DNA from: CAYVBN01 sp964538565
GTDB lineage: Bacteria > Pseudomonadota > Alphaproteobacteria > Rhizobiales > Xanthobacteraceae
Direction: 5' to 3'
DNA: 32,299 bases
NCBI GenBank assembly: GCA_964538565.1
Contig: CAZIGW010000269.1
Coordinates: forward strand, 1 to 32,299
How positions within the stretch are numbered: position 1 is the first letter of the stretch; every line of letters begins with the position of its first letter. The notes under the pieces were generated by a model. That model did no database searches, was not told the origin of the DNA, and saw nothing but the letters and a program-made list of their open reading frames with translations. The position numbers and the translations under genes are program-made. Below, piece by piece: positions 24,410 through 32,299 of the stretch.

Positions 24410-24533
24410 GATGCACTCAACTCTTGCGGTTGATGGATGAAACCTCTCTGGAGACTTCGCTCGCGGCCCCCTCTTGTGCTCGCGGCGGCGTCGGTGAGCA
24501 GTCGGCTCTCGATGTTTCGCTGTCCCCGGTTGC

Positions 24534-24562
24534 ATCTCAGAACGATCGACCATCAAGGTCAA
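24534..24562 (-). promoter_or_regulatory. Candidate promoter of aapJQMP in the divergent gap
   Basis: On the minus strand TTGACC (24562-24557) and TGAGAT (24539-24534) are 17 bases apart, about 125 bases before the aapJ ATG. For the opposite direction, TTGCGT (24592-24597) and ATATGG (24615-24620), also 17 apart, could serve the metC-like gene. Apart from promoters I see nothing in 24410-24668; no SAM-type riboswitch pattern was recognised. Confidence 0.35.
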
Positions 24563-24668
24563 GGGCTTGACGGCAGGGCCCGGCCAGCCCATTGCGTCAC
24601 CTTGTAAAGTGCGCATATGGCGCCCGTCTGACGCGGCGATGCGCCGCGCGCGGCGAGGATCTTCTTTC

Positions 24669-25867
24669 ATGAATCGAAAAGATACCGACGAAACGCCGCA
24701 CCACGACCTCGCGCCGGAAACCCGCCTGGTGACCGGCGGACGCGATCCCTTTTCCCACTACGGCTTCGTCAACCCGCCCGTTTACCATGCGTCGACCGTG
24801 CTCTTTCCAACCGCCGAGGACTACCTCGCCCACCGGGGACGGTACCAGTACGGCCGTCGCGGCACGCCGACCTCGGAGGCGCTGGAGTCCGCGCTGCGCG
24901 ACCTCGAGGGTCCGGCCTGCGCCGGCGTCGCGCTGGCTCCGTCCGGCCTGGCGGCGATCTCCGCCGCGTTCCTCGCCCTGCTGCAGGCCGGGACGACGTT
25001 CTGGTCACCGACAGCGCCTATCGGCCGACCCGCACATTCTGCGACACGATCCTCTCGCGATACGGCATCACGACGCGCTACTACGATCCGCTGGCGGGAG
25101 GCGGGATCGCCGCGCTGATGCGCCCCAACACCCGCGCGGTCTTTGTCGAGAGCCCCGGCTCGCTCTCCTTCGACGTGCAGGACGTGCCGGCGATCGCCGA
25201 AGCGGCGCACGCGCACGGCGCGTTCGTCATCATGGACAACACCTGGGCGAGCCCGCTCTATTTCCGCGCCTTCGACAAGGGCGTCGACGTGTCGGTCCAG
25301 GCCGGCACCAAATACATTGGCGGCCATTCCGACGTGATGCTCGGAACGGTGTCGGCCAATGCGGCGACCTGGGTGCGGGTCAAGGAATTCGTCGGATCGT
25401 CCGGCCTGTGTGTCGGCCCGGACGACATCTATCTCGGCCTGCGCGGCCTGCGCACCATGGGAGTGCGGCTTGCGCGTCACTACGAGTCAGGCGTGGCGGT
25501 CGCAGGCTGGCTCGGCAAGCGGCCGGAGATCGCACGTGTGCTGCATCCCGCCCTCCCGGAGGATCCGGGACACGCGCTCTGGCGCCGCGACTTCACCGGC
25601 GCCTGCGGCCTTTTCGCGGTCGTGTTCAAGCCGGTGCCGCAGAGCGCCATCAACGCGTTTCTCAATGCGCTGAGCCTGTTCGGCATGGGCGCCTCATGGG
25701 GCGGCTACGAGAGCCTCGCCATTCCGTTCGACTGCTCGAGCTCCCGCACCGCGACCACCTGGGCGCCGGGCGGACCGACGGTCCGCTTTCACATCGGGCT
25801 CGAGGCCGTGCCCGATCTCATCGCGGATCTCGAGCGCGGATTCGCCGCGATGGCGGCCGCGCGGTGA
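24669..25867 (+). pseudogene. metC: Cystathionine beta-lyase (MetC family), single-base frameshift
   Basis: A fold-type I PLP enzyme cleaving cystathionine to homocysteine. From ATG 24669 (GAGG 10 bases upstream) the frame reads ETRLVTGGRDPFSHYGFVNP, YQYGRRGTPTSEALESALRD and LAPSGLAAISAAFLALLQAG, then becomes nonsense and stops at 25118. The true continuation is in the frame ending at 25867: DDVLVTDSAYRPTRTFCDT, AVFVESPGSLSFDVQDVP, IMDNTWASPLYF, the PLP lysine in QAGTKYIGGHSDVMLG, and VRFHIGLEA near the end. The break is at about 24989, where GCCGGGACGAC should carry one more base to read Ala-Gly-Asp-Asp. Everything else is intact, so this is either a recent null mutation or a sequencing error. 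Confidence 0.88.
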
Positions 25868-25880
25868 CGGCACGCCTCGC

Positions 25881-26228
25881 CTATCGACTCGTCGCGACCG
25901 GTTCCGTCGCGCTCGAGCGCCGCTCGCGCAGCACGAAGTAGAGGTTGCGCAGGTAGATGAAGACGCCGAGGCCCTGGCCCAGGATGAACACCGGGTCCTT
26001 GCGGTAGAGCGCGTAGACGAACAGAAGCAGCCCGCCGCCGAGCGAGAACAGCCAGAACGCCACCGGCACCACGCTGCGCCCCGCCCGCTCGGATGCGATC
26101 CACTGCACCAGAAAGCGCATCGTGAACAGCGCCTGCGCGACGAACCCGAGGGCGATCCACCAATCGAGCTGCACGATGAACACGTCGTGCAGGTATTTGC
26201 CGATCGTATACGGCAGATCAACCAGCAT
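25881..26228 (-). CDS. Stand-alone LAB_N (lipid-A-disaccharide synthase N-terminal) membrane protein
   Basis: A 115-residue membrane protein with the LAB_N domain (PF07578): about three spans and the motifs ALGFVAQALFTMRFLVQWIASE, RSVVPVAFWLFSLGGGLLLF, YRKDPVFILGQGLGVFIYLRN and LYFVLRE. The domain, despite its name, is small and multidrug-resistance-like and often occurs alone beside DPM1-like glycosyltransferases. It may handle movement of polyprenyl-phosphate-linked sugar; that is inference. It overlaps the GT2 gene by 11 bases and ends 13 bases from the convergent metC-like gene. Confidence 0.88.
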   Translation of the reverse strand: MLVDLPYTIGKYLHDVFIVQLDWWIALGFVAQALFTMRFLVQWIASERAGRSVVPVAFWLFSLGGGLLLFVYALYRKDPVFILGQGLGVFIYLRNLYFVLRERRSSATEPVATSR

Positions 26229-26985
26229 CGCTCGTCACCTCCGAAACCTGCGGCACCCGTTTCCTGCGCCGTATCAGCCACCAGACTCCGGCGAGATCGA
26301 GGATGCCGACCCACAGGCGGTCCCACATCCCATAGTTCGAGCGGCCATGCTGCCGCGGGCGGTCGACCACGTCGACGTGAGCGACCTCGTAGCCTTCGCG
26401 CCGCACGAGCGCGGGAAGAAACCGATGCAGCCCGTCGAAATAGGGCAGCGCCAGAAAGACGTCACGGCGAAACGCCTTGAGACCGCATCCGGTGTCGCGC
26501 GTGCCGTCCCTGAGGATCGCGCCGCGCACCGCGTTGGCGATGCGCGACTGCAATTTCTTGAATCCGCCGGCCTTGCGGCCGACCCTCTGGCCGGCGACAA
26601 GCGCCACGCGCGGCGCGCCCTTGGCAAGCACGTCGACGAGTACCGGGATGAACGCCGGATCGTTCTGGCCGTCGCCATCGAGCGTGACCACCAGCGGCGC
26701 CCGCGCAGTCGCGACGCCCGAGCGCACCGCCGCCGATTGCCCGCACGACTGCGCATGCCCGATCGCGCGCAGCCAGGCATTCCGGCGCATGAGTTCCCGC
26801 AGTTCGGCCGCCGTTCCATCATTCGATCCGTCGTCCACATAGACGATCTCGAACCGGCGCCCGGCGAGCGCGGCGGCAATCTCGGCGACGAGCGGCCCGA
26901 TATTGCCGCTCTCGTTCCTGACCGGCACCACCACGGAGACGTCCGGCGCGGCCGCCGGGTCCGCGCGCGTATTCGGGTCGGTCAT
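26218..26985 (-). CDS. GT2-family polyprenyl-phosphate sugar transferase (DPM1/ArnC-like)
   Basis: A 255-residue GT-A enzyme. It has VSVVVPVRNESGNIGPLVAEI (16-36), VDDGSNDGT (50-58), the metal-binding TLDGDGQNDP (101-110) and DTGCGLKAFRRDVFLALPYF, with an amphipathic C-terminal end YGMWDRLWVGILDLAGVWW. These are hallmarks of dolichol-phosphate-mannose-synthase-like proteins that load a sugar on polyprenyl phosphate, such as ArnC and rhizobial RgtE. The product would be the donor for the GT39 enzyme encoded upstream. ATG 26985 was chosen over the long open frame, because the domain begins within 20 residues. Sugar identity is unknown. Confidence 0.9.
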   Translation of the reverse strand: MTDPNTRADPAAAPDVSVVVPVRNESGNIGPLVAEIAAALAGRRFEIVYVDDGSNDGTAAELRELMRRNAWLRAIGHAQSCGQSAAVRSGVATARAPLVVTLDGDGQNDPAFIPVLVDVLAKGAPRVALVAGQRVGRKAGGFKKLQSRIANAVRGAILRDGTRDTGCGLKAFRRDVFLALPYFDGLHRFLPALVRREGYEVAHVDVVDRPRQHGRSNYGMWDRLWVGILDLAGVWWLIRRRKRVPQVSEVTSDAG

Positions 26986-27035
26986 CGGGTCATCCTGAGG
27001 CGAGGGTCGCGTCGCTCCGCCGGTCCGCGGAGTTC

Positions 27036-27881
27036 TTATTGACCGAACAGCGCGCCGGCAACCCTCTTGATCCGCCGCCAGGACGGCCCGGGCAGCGCGT
27101 GCACTTCCCCGTCGCTGCCGACGTAAAATGCAAGTCGGCGGACTGCGAACCATTCGCGCACGAGCATCGCCCCGGCCGCGCCGCAGACCGCGCCGGCGAT
27201 GACATCGCTCGGGTAGTGCGCCGACACCACCACCCGGCTCAGCGCGATGAGGAGCGCATAGACCCAAAGGACCGGTCGCGCGCGCGGCCACAGCGCCCCG
27301 ACCGTCACCAGGGCGGCGAACACGGCGGTGGCATGGCCCGATGGCAGGCTCGCGTAGTCGGGCCGCCACGAGAACCATTCGTATGCGAACGGTCCGGCTG
27401 CGGACGGCCGCACGCGGCCGATCCAGCGTTTGACGATCGTCACCACGAGCCCCGGAACCCCGATGCCGAGAAAGACGAAGCCGACGCGTGCCGCGATCGC
27501 GGCAAGAACGCCGCGCGACAGGTCGCTCAGGCGCGGCGACGACGCCGCCGCGAGCGCGATGAGAACGATCCCGGCCGGCACCAGGAACCATCCGGAACGG
27601 CCGTAGTCGGTGATCTCGTTGAAGGTCCCGATCACGCCGGTCGGCAGACGCGCGACCGCGCGGATCGCCGCCGCGTCGACAAAGATCATGGTGGCGGCGA
27701 TGACGATGACCGAGGCGGCGAGCGGCGGGGTCAGCCGCCGCCATGCCCGCGCGGGGGCGTGGCCATGCGTACGCGGGCGCCGGATGACGCTCGCGAGGGC
27801 GGCCACCACATTGCCGACAAAATATCCTCCGCGCGGCGTGAACAGACCCGAAGCGCGCTCGCCCCCGCTCTGCGCCGTCAC
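27036..27881 (-). CDS. PAP2-family membrane phosphatase
   Basis: A 281-residue type 2 phosphatidic acid phosphatase with all three active-site motifs: KRWIGRVRP (Kx6RP, 151-159), PSGH (180-183) and SRVVVSAHYPSD (SRx5Hx3D, 215-226). It has about six hydrophobic segments. The GTG start at 27881 overlaps the GT39 stop as GTGA, although the frame is open further upstream. It could dephosphorylate lipid A (LpxE-like) or recycle polyprenyl diphosphate. Its place in a lipid-glycosylation operon fits either. Confidence 0.9.
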   Translation of the reverse strand: MTAQSGGERASGLFTPRGGYFVGNVVAALASVIRRPRTHGHAPARAWRRLTPPLAASVIVIAATMIFVDAAAIRAVARLPTGVIGTFNEITDYGRSGWFLVPAGIVLIALAAASSPRLSDLSRGVLAAIAARVGFVFLGIGVPGLVVTIVKRWIGRVRPSAAGPFAYEWFSWRPDYASLPSGHATAVFAALVTVGALWPRARPVLWVYALLIALSRVVVSAHYPSDVIAGAVCGAAGAMLVREWFAVRRLAFYVGSDGEVHALPGPSWRRIKRVAGALFGQ

Positions 27882-29602
27882 TGGTCCCCCTCGGCGCGGA
27901 AGATCGCGACGGAGATCTTGCGGCCGCCGCTGATGTTGTAGCCCTCGACGCGGGACTCGAGCGCGTAGCGCAGCCCGATCGCGTCGGCGCGCTGAACGAA
28001 CGAGCGCTCCTGCCGGCTTTCCACGAACACAAAGCGGCAGCCGCCCGGCCGCAGGAATTCGGCGGCACCCGCGCCGTCCGTGTGACGCAGATCCGTGCTG
28101 GTCAGCAACACGAGACTCGGCTCGTGATAGCCGGCGGTTGCGATCATCGGGTCCTTGCAGTCGACGCCGCGCATCTCGCTGGCCAGTTCCTCCGCCGGGA
28201 ACAGCGTCGGCAACGCCGGAAAGGTCGCTCCGTACACCATGAACGACACGCACACGGAGGCGATGCAGGCGCGCACGAGCGAGAGTTCGGCGCCGTCGAC
28301 CTCGTAGAGCCGCCAGGCGAGCAAGGCGAAGATGACGGCCGCGGCGGCGAAGGGCCACGCCAGCAAGCCGAGCTGCTGCCCGATGACGATGTGCGCCAGG
28401 ATGGCGGCGAGCGCGAGCGCCGCGCAGATGATGAACCACCAGGCGGTGCCGGCCTCGAGCCAGCGCCTGCGCAACAGCGCGTGCTGGTCGATCACCCCGG
28501 CGATCAGGATCGCAACCGCCGGATAGAGCGGCAGCACGTAGTGCGGCAGCTTGGTGGCGACGATCTCGAAAACGATCCACGACGGCACGAGCCAGGCGAG
28601 CAGGAAGCGTGCGCCGGGTTCGCGCCGCGCGTTCCACACCGGCAGCGCGGCCAGCCCGGCGAGGATCGAGCCGGGCCAGAACGTGCCCCAGAACATCACG
28701 AAGTAGGACCCGGGCGGGGCGCCGTGCGACTCCTGCCCGCTGACCACCTTGGCGAAGAGATCCTGGCCGACCGAATCCGAAAAGAAGGTCTCGCCGCTGC
28801 GCAGCAGGATGGCGACGAACCAGGGAAGCGCCAGCAGCAGGATCCAGATGAGGCCGGCGATCGGCCGCGCCCGCAGGAGCCACTTCGCGTCGCGATCTGC
28901 GATCGCCAGCGTCGCGGCGGCGAGCCCGATGAACATCAGGATCAGGGGGCCTTTGAGAAGAATGCCGCCCGCCACCGCCGTCCACAGGATCGCCGGCAGC
29001 AGCCAGGCGCTGTGGGAGTCGAGCGGCTTTCCTTGGCCTGCAAGATAGATTCGCCCGAGCGCGCCCATCGCCGCCGCGCTCGTCATGAGCAGCATCGCGT
29101 CGGTCTTGGCCAGGCGCGCCTCGACGCCGAGCAGTACGCAGGTCGCCATCATGGCGCCCGCCAGCACGGCGGCGCGGCGGGACACGAACGCGAGCGCCGT
29201 CCAATAGGTGAGCAGCACCGCACCCACCGCGCCGAGCAACGAGGGAATGCGGTAGAGCCAGATGCGCGTGCGCGCCTGCGGCATGCCGACGGCCTCCGCC
29301 GTCTTCACCACCGCCGCCTGCAGCCAATAGATGCCGACCGGCTTCTTGTAGCGGCTCTCGTCCTGAAAACGGATGTCGACGTAGTCGCCGTTCTCGATCA
29401 TCTGCCGCGTCGCCTGCGCGAACCGCGCTTCGTCGCGGTCGACGGGCGGAATCTGGAAGAAGCCCGGCAGGAACGAGAGGAGTGCGAGACCGACCAGGAA
29501 GGCGACGGCGCGCGCGTGCGACGCCGTGACGATGTCGATGACGACGCGAAGGCCGGGAGCCGGGAGGATCCGCCGCGGTTCTTGTCCGGTCGTCACCACC
29601 AT
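27878..29602 (-). CDS. GT39/ArnT-like membrane glycosyltransferase
   Basis: A 574-residue integral membrane glycosyltransferase of the PMT/ArnT class. It has a first span at about 30-48, then the catalytic periplasmic loop PPVDRDEARFAQATRQMIENG with the conserved DE pair, YKKPVGIYWLQAA and RIPSLLGAVGAVL. Nine to eleven further spans follow, then a soluble C-terminal domain (YHEPSLVLLTSTDL onward). Such enzymes transfer a sugar from polyprenyl phosphate to lipid A or another periplasmic acceptor. AGGA lies 9 bases before ATG 29602. It is the first gene of a four-gene operon (GT39, PAP2, GT2, LAB_N), so the GT2 product is its probable donor. Confidence 0.9.
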   Translation of the reverse strand: MVVTTGQEPRRILPAPGLRVVIDIVTASHARAVAFLVGLALLSFLPGFFQIPPVDRDEARFAQATRQMIENGDYVDIRFQDESRYKKPVGIYWLQAAVVKTAEAVGMPQARTRIWLYRIPSLLGAVGAVLLTYWTALAFVSRRAAVLAGAMMATCVLLGVEARLAKTDAMLLMTSAAAMGALGRIYLAGQGKPLDSHSAWLLPAILWTAVAGGILLKGPLILMFIGLAAATLAIADRDAKWLLRARPIAGLIWILLLALPWFVAILLRSGETFFSDSVGQDLFAKVVSGQESHGAPPGSYFVMFWGTFWPGSILAGLAALPVWNARREPGARFLLAWLVPSWIVFEIVATKLPHYVLPLYPAVAILIAGVIDQHALLRRRWLEAGTAWWFIICAALALAAILAHIVIGQQLGLLAWPFAAAAVIFALLAWRLYEVDGAELSLVRACIASVCVSFMVYGATFPALPTLFPAEELASEMRGVDCKDPMIATAGYHEPSLVLLTSTDLRHTDGAGAAEFLRPGGCRFVFVESRQERSFVQRADAIGLRYALESRVEGYNISGGRKISVAIFRAEGDQ

Positions 29603-29653
29603 GACTTCTTTTCCTAAACCGGAACGGCTCCTCTGGCCGCCATCCTGTTGTGT

Positions 29654-29709
29654 CGCTCGGGTCCGAGCGCGGACCGGTCCGAAAACCGGCTTCCGCTCGC
29701 GGACCGCGC
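29654..29709. repeat. Cluster of palindromes upstream of the GT39 gene
   Basis: CGCTCGG-GT-CCGAGCG (29654-29669), perfect palindrome GGACCGGTCC (29671-29680) and arms GTCCG/CGGAC around AAAACCGGCTTCCGCTCG resemble fragments of a rhizobial REP-type element. The rest of the 294-base gap (29603-29896) shows no gene and must include the operon promoter. Confidence 0.4.
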
Positions 29710-29896
29710 GCCTGCGTGCACATCCCGAAACGGCAACCGGCTTGCGCCACGCGCGCGCCGACGCTTACGAACGGACTGAAGCATGACTGGCGGCGAACCC
29801 ACTCCCTTTCGCCGGGTCACGTCCCCTGGGCGGGCCGGACAATAGAGAAATCCCGCGGTGCGGGAAAGCCGCGCCAATCCGCCGGATCCCCGCTGT

Positions 29897-31981
29897 TCAC
29901 TGAATCCGCACCACCACGCTGTCCGCCGCCCCCCTGGCATCCATCACGGTGAGTCGGACAAAACCGGGGCCGTCGGGGGAAAAAAACACGGTGCGTTTGT
30001 CGGTCGCGGCAGCGAGCGGTATCCCGTTCACGAGAACGGTCAGCGGCTGGGCGCCGCCGCTGATCTTCATGGCGACTGCGTCCGGTCGCCCGCCGGGTCC
30101 CACGCCGAGGTCGAGCCGCGCGCCATTGGGCGGAAACATGATGCGCACCGGCGCCTCGGCCCCGGCGGTCGGCAGGCCGACGGGCCGGAAGTGCTTGAGC
30201 GGCGGGGGCAGACGCGCGTTGCTGGCGAAGATCACCCCTTTCGGGGGGCGCGGCAGCGGCGCGAGGGGCTTGCCGAGACGTGCGAAGGCATCGAACAGGA
30301 TCGGCGCGGCCGCGGCGCGGCCGACGAGGCCCGGAACCGGGGCGCCGTCCGGCCGCCCGACCCAGACCCCGACGGTGTGCTTTCCGTCGAACCCGACCGA
30401 CCAGGCGTCGCGATAGCCGTAGCTCGTGCCCGTCTTGTATGCGATGCGGCCGCCAACGGCGTTCTCCGGCGGCGGCGTGCCGACGAGGATGTTGCCCACA
30501 TACCACGCCGCGACAGAATCGAGCAGCCGCCGGGGATTCGGCGGGCTGTCGGAACGCCGCTCGACCAGCGGCAGCGTCGTGCCGAGCCGGGCCAGTCCGG
30601 CATAGAGCATGACGAGATCGCTGAGCCTCACCCCGACGCCGCCCAATCCCATGGCCAGTCCCGGCGCCTCGCCGGGCGGCAGCTCCAGCGTGCCGCCCGC
30701 CTGCCCGAGCCGCGCCGCAAGCCGGCTGGCGCCCACCTTGTCGAGCAGGGCGACCGCCGGGACGTTCAGGGAGAATTGCAGGGCGCGCCGCACCGCGACC
30801 GTGCCCTGGAACGTGAGATCGAAATTTTCCGGCGCATAGTTGCCGCAGCGGATCGGCCGGTCGTCGATCAGCGTCTCGGGATGCACGAGGCCGTCCTCGA
30901 AGCCCATCCCGTAGATGAAAGGTTTGAGGGTCGAGCCGGGCGAGCGCACCGCCTGGGTCATGTCGACCTGGCCGGCGCGCCGGGCGTCGAAATAATCGGC
31001 CGAGCCGACGTGTGCGAGCACCTCCCCGCTTTCGTTGTCGACCGCGAGGATCGCCACCGACACATCGGGCCCGAGCGCATGCGCGCGCTCGCGCGCGAGA
31101 TCCTCGAGGCTCCGCTGCCAGACCGCGTCGATGGTGAGCCGGTGCGCCCTTTCGGCGGGCGCGGCCGCGACAGCCGCGTCGGCGGCGAGCGGCGCGAGGT
31201 TCGGCATGGGATGGCGCGCCGAGGGCACCGGCTCGGACTTGGCGCGCGCGATTTCCGCCGGCGACCAAAGACCGGCGGCGGCGAGCCGGTCGAGCACGCG
31301 GTCGCGCGCGCGGCGCGCGGCCTCGGCCGAGCGGTCCGGCCGGCGCGCCTCGGGCGACTGCGGCAAGGCGACGAGCAGCGCCGTCTCGCCGAGCGTCAAC
31401 CGCCGCGGCTCCTTGCCGAAATAGGCGAGCGAGGCGGCGCGCAGGCCCTCGATGTTGCCGCCGTAGGGCGCGAGATCGAGATAGAGCGTCAGGATCTCGT
31501 CCTTGCCGAGCGCGCGCTCGATCTCGACCGCGCGCACGATCTGCCGCAGCTTGGCGACGAGCGTGCGCTCCGCGCGCGGCTCGAGCAGCCGCGCGAGCTG
31601 CATCGTCAAGGTCGATCCGCCGGAGACGATGCGGCCGCTGCGCAAGAACTGCATCGCGGCGCGCAGCAGCGCCTGCGGATCGACCCCGGCGTGCTCGCGG
31701 AAGCGCTTGTCTTCGTAAGCGACGAGCGCGTCGACGTAGCGTGGATCGACCGCGTCGAGACGAACCGGCAGGCGCCAGCGGCCTTGCGTCGTCGCGTAGG
31801 GCCGCAGCAACCGTCCCTCGCGGTCGAGCACCACGGTCGAGAACGCGACATTCCTGCCGAGCGGCGCCGGACCGAGCGAGACGATCCATGCCGCTGCGCC
31901 GACCAGCAGAACCGCACCGAGCGCCGCGCCGGCGAAGATTCGCCGGCGCGTCTTTCCCGATCGCCCGGCAGTCGCCTTCAT
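29897..31981 (-). CDS. pbpC: Penicillin-binding protein 1C (bifunctional transglycosylase/transpeptidase)
   Basis: A 694-residue class A PBP. One membrane span lies at about 15-36. The GT51 domain has catalytic Glu in YEDKRFREHAGVDP (Glu90), GGSTLTMQLARLL (121-133), KDEILTLYLDLAPYGGNIEG and ETALLVALPQSPE. The transpeptidase domain has SPGSTLKPF with nucleophile Ser350 and Lys353, SLN (404-406) and KTGT (516-519). The C-terminal BiPBP_C domain begins near PVRIMFPPNGARLDL. All motifs are intact. ATG 31981 overlaps the stop of the upstream alpha-2-macroglobulin gene as ATGA, and the larger open frame beyond it is not used. PbpC and YfhM-type proteins are a known pair, thought to couple wall repair with periplasmic defence. 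Confidence 0.95.
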   Translation of the reverse strand: MKATAGRSGKTRRRIFAGAALGAVLLVGAAAWIVSLGPAPLGRNVAFSTVVLDREGRLLRPYATTQGRWRLPVRLDAVDPRYVDALVAYEDKRFREHAGVDPQALLRAAMQFLRSGRIVSGGSTLTMQLARLLEPRAERTLVAKLRQIVRAVEIERALGKDEILTLYLDLAPYGGNIEGLRAASLAYFGKEPRRLTLGETALLVALPQSPEARRPDRSAEAARRARDRVLDRLAAAGLWSPAEIARAKSEPVPSARHPMPNLAPLAADAAVAAAPAERAHRLTIDAVWQRSLEDLARERAHALGPDVSVAILAVDNESGEVLAHVGSADYFDARRAGQVDMTQAVRSPGSTLKPFIYGMGFEDGLVHPETLIDDRPIRCGNYAPENFDLTFQGTVAVRRALQFSLNVPAVALLDKVGASRLAARLGQAGGTLELPPGEAPGLAMGLGGVGVRLSDLVMLYAGLARLGTTLPLVERRSDSPPNPRRLLDSVAAWYVGNILVGTPPPENAVGGRIAYKTGTSYGYRDAWSVGFDGKHTVGVWVGRPDGAPVPGLVGRAAAAPILFDAFARLGKPLAPLPRPPKGVIFASNARLPPPLKHFRPVGLPTAGAEAPVRIMFPPNGARLDLGVGPGGRPDAVAMKISGGAQPLTVLVNGIPLAAATDKRTVFFSPDGPGFVRLTVMDARGAADSVVVRIQ

Positions 31982-32299
31982 CGGGCCGCCGTGATCTCGA
32001 CCGCCCCGGTCGCGGTGCGGCCGTAACGGTCGGGCCGGTACATGTCCTCCCCATAGGCTTGCGGCAGGACAAAGCGGCCGGGCGACACCGCGCGCCCCAC
32101 GTAGGCGACCGTGAACACGGCCGGATCGCTGCTCTTGCGCTCGAAGGCGGCGCTGAAACGGTCGTCGCGGAATTCCGCGTCGAGCGGCTGCGCCGCGTCG
32201 GTGATCCACGACAAGGCGCCGGCGTCCCCGGAGGAGACGAGACGCGGATTGTCGATCTCGAAGCCCGCCGGCAGGTAGTCGGCGACGATGATGCGGCCG
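31978..32299 (-). CDS. yfhM: Alpha-2-macroglobulin (YfhM-like), C-terminal end only
   Basis: The frame is open to the right edge; only the last 106 or so residues are present. They read IIVADYLPAGFEIDNPRL, then FRDDRFSAAFER, FTVAYVGRAVSPGRFVLPQA, YGEDMYRPDRYGRTATG and VEITAAR, the characteristic C-terminus of bacterial alpha-2-macroglobulins. The thioester region lies outside the window. These periplasmic proteins trap proteases that enter through a damaged outer membrane. Its stop overlaps the pbpC start by ATGA, a strongly coupled pair. Confidence 0.92.
   Translation of the reverse strand, partial: GRIIVADYLPAGFEIDNPRLVSSGDAGALSWITDAAQPLDAEFRDDRFSAAFERKSSDPAVFTVAYVGRAVSPGRFVLPQAYGEDMYRPDRYGRTATGAVEITAAR

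Noticed and set aside
24410..24668. Possible SAM or other methionine riboswitch before the metC-like gene
   Set aside because: No conserved SAM-II or SAM/SAH core was recognised, and the gap is accounted for by two divergent promoters.
26218..28068. 616-codon minus-strand frame suggesting a long glycosyltransferase
   Set aside because: The GT2 domain begins just after ATG 26985. The preceding residues are a shadow of PAP2.
27036..29750. 904-codon minus-strand frame suggesting a fusion ending in PAP2
   Set aside because: Only the last 282 codons are real (PAP2). The upstream part is an out-of-frame shadow of the GT39 gene, and a GTG start overlaps the GT39 stop.

Overview
This window looks like chromosome of a GC-rich alphaproteobacterium, most likely order Hyphomicrobiales (Bradyrhizobium/Xanthobacter-like). 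The reasons are family resemblance only: an AapJQMP general amino-acid transporter, an orphan Bug/TctC binding protein, an ExoP-type tyrosine kinase with a C-terminal Tyr cluster, rhizobial-style intergenic palindromes, a LAB_N/ArnC-like/PAP2/ArnT-like lipid module, and PbpC next to an alpha-2-macroglobulin. No database search was possible, so names rest on motifs and remembered family sequences.

Region 1 (1-14300) is an exopolysaccharide locus, almost entirely on the minus strand. Read in the direction of transcription it has two blocks. Block A (14237 down to 7394) runs: Wza-like outer-membrane lipoprotein, O-antigen ligase/polymerase-like protein, secreted Thr/Gly-rich protein of unknown function, ExoP/Wzc-like co-polymerase and BY-kinase, and an overlapping membrane-anchored protein of unknown function. 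Block B (5866 down to 1, running off the left edge) runs: PaaK/CapK-like adenylate ligase, GT4 glycosyltransferase, heparinase II/III-like protein and a Wzx-like flippase. Two small ORFs (36 and 76 codons of product) bridge the junctions with 4-base start/stop overlaps. Between the blocks a single plus-strand gene encodes an AlgD-like GDP-mannose 6-dehydrogenase. Together these can make a nucleotide-sugar uronate, assemble and flip a repeat unit, polymerise it, and export it. The initiating phosphoglycosyltransferase is not in the window. An operator-like set of GGTAAC half-sites lies directly upstream of wza.

Region 2 (14300-17640) is loose. It holds a long non-coding stretch, a small membrane protein, a YccF-like pseudogene, a DUF2269-like pseudogene and an orphan TctC-type binding protein.

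Region 3 (17667-25867) is sulfur and amino-acid metabolism: cysK-sseA on the plus strand, the convergent aapJQMP operon on the minus strand, and a divergent metC-like gene carrying a single-base frameshift. AapM is much longer than usual. An inverted pair of intergenic repeats separates sseA from aapP.

Region 4 (25881-29602, minus strand) is a tightly packed envelope-lipid glycosylation module: ArnT-like GT39, PAP2 phosphatase, DPM1/ArnC-like GT2 and a stand-alone LAB_N protein. Region 5 (29897-32299, minus strand) is pbpC (PBP1C) overlapping the 3' end of a YfhM-like alpha-2-macroglobulin gene that leaves the right edge.

Three genes within about 10 kb (yccF-like, DUF2269-like, metC-like) have broken reading frames, so either the region is decaying or the assembly has indel errors there.
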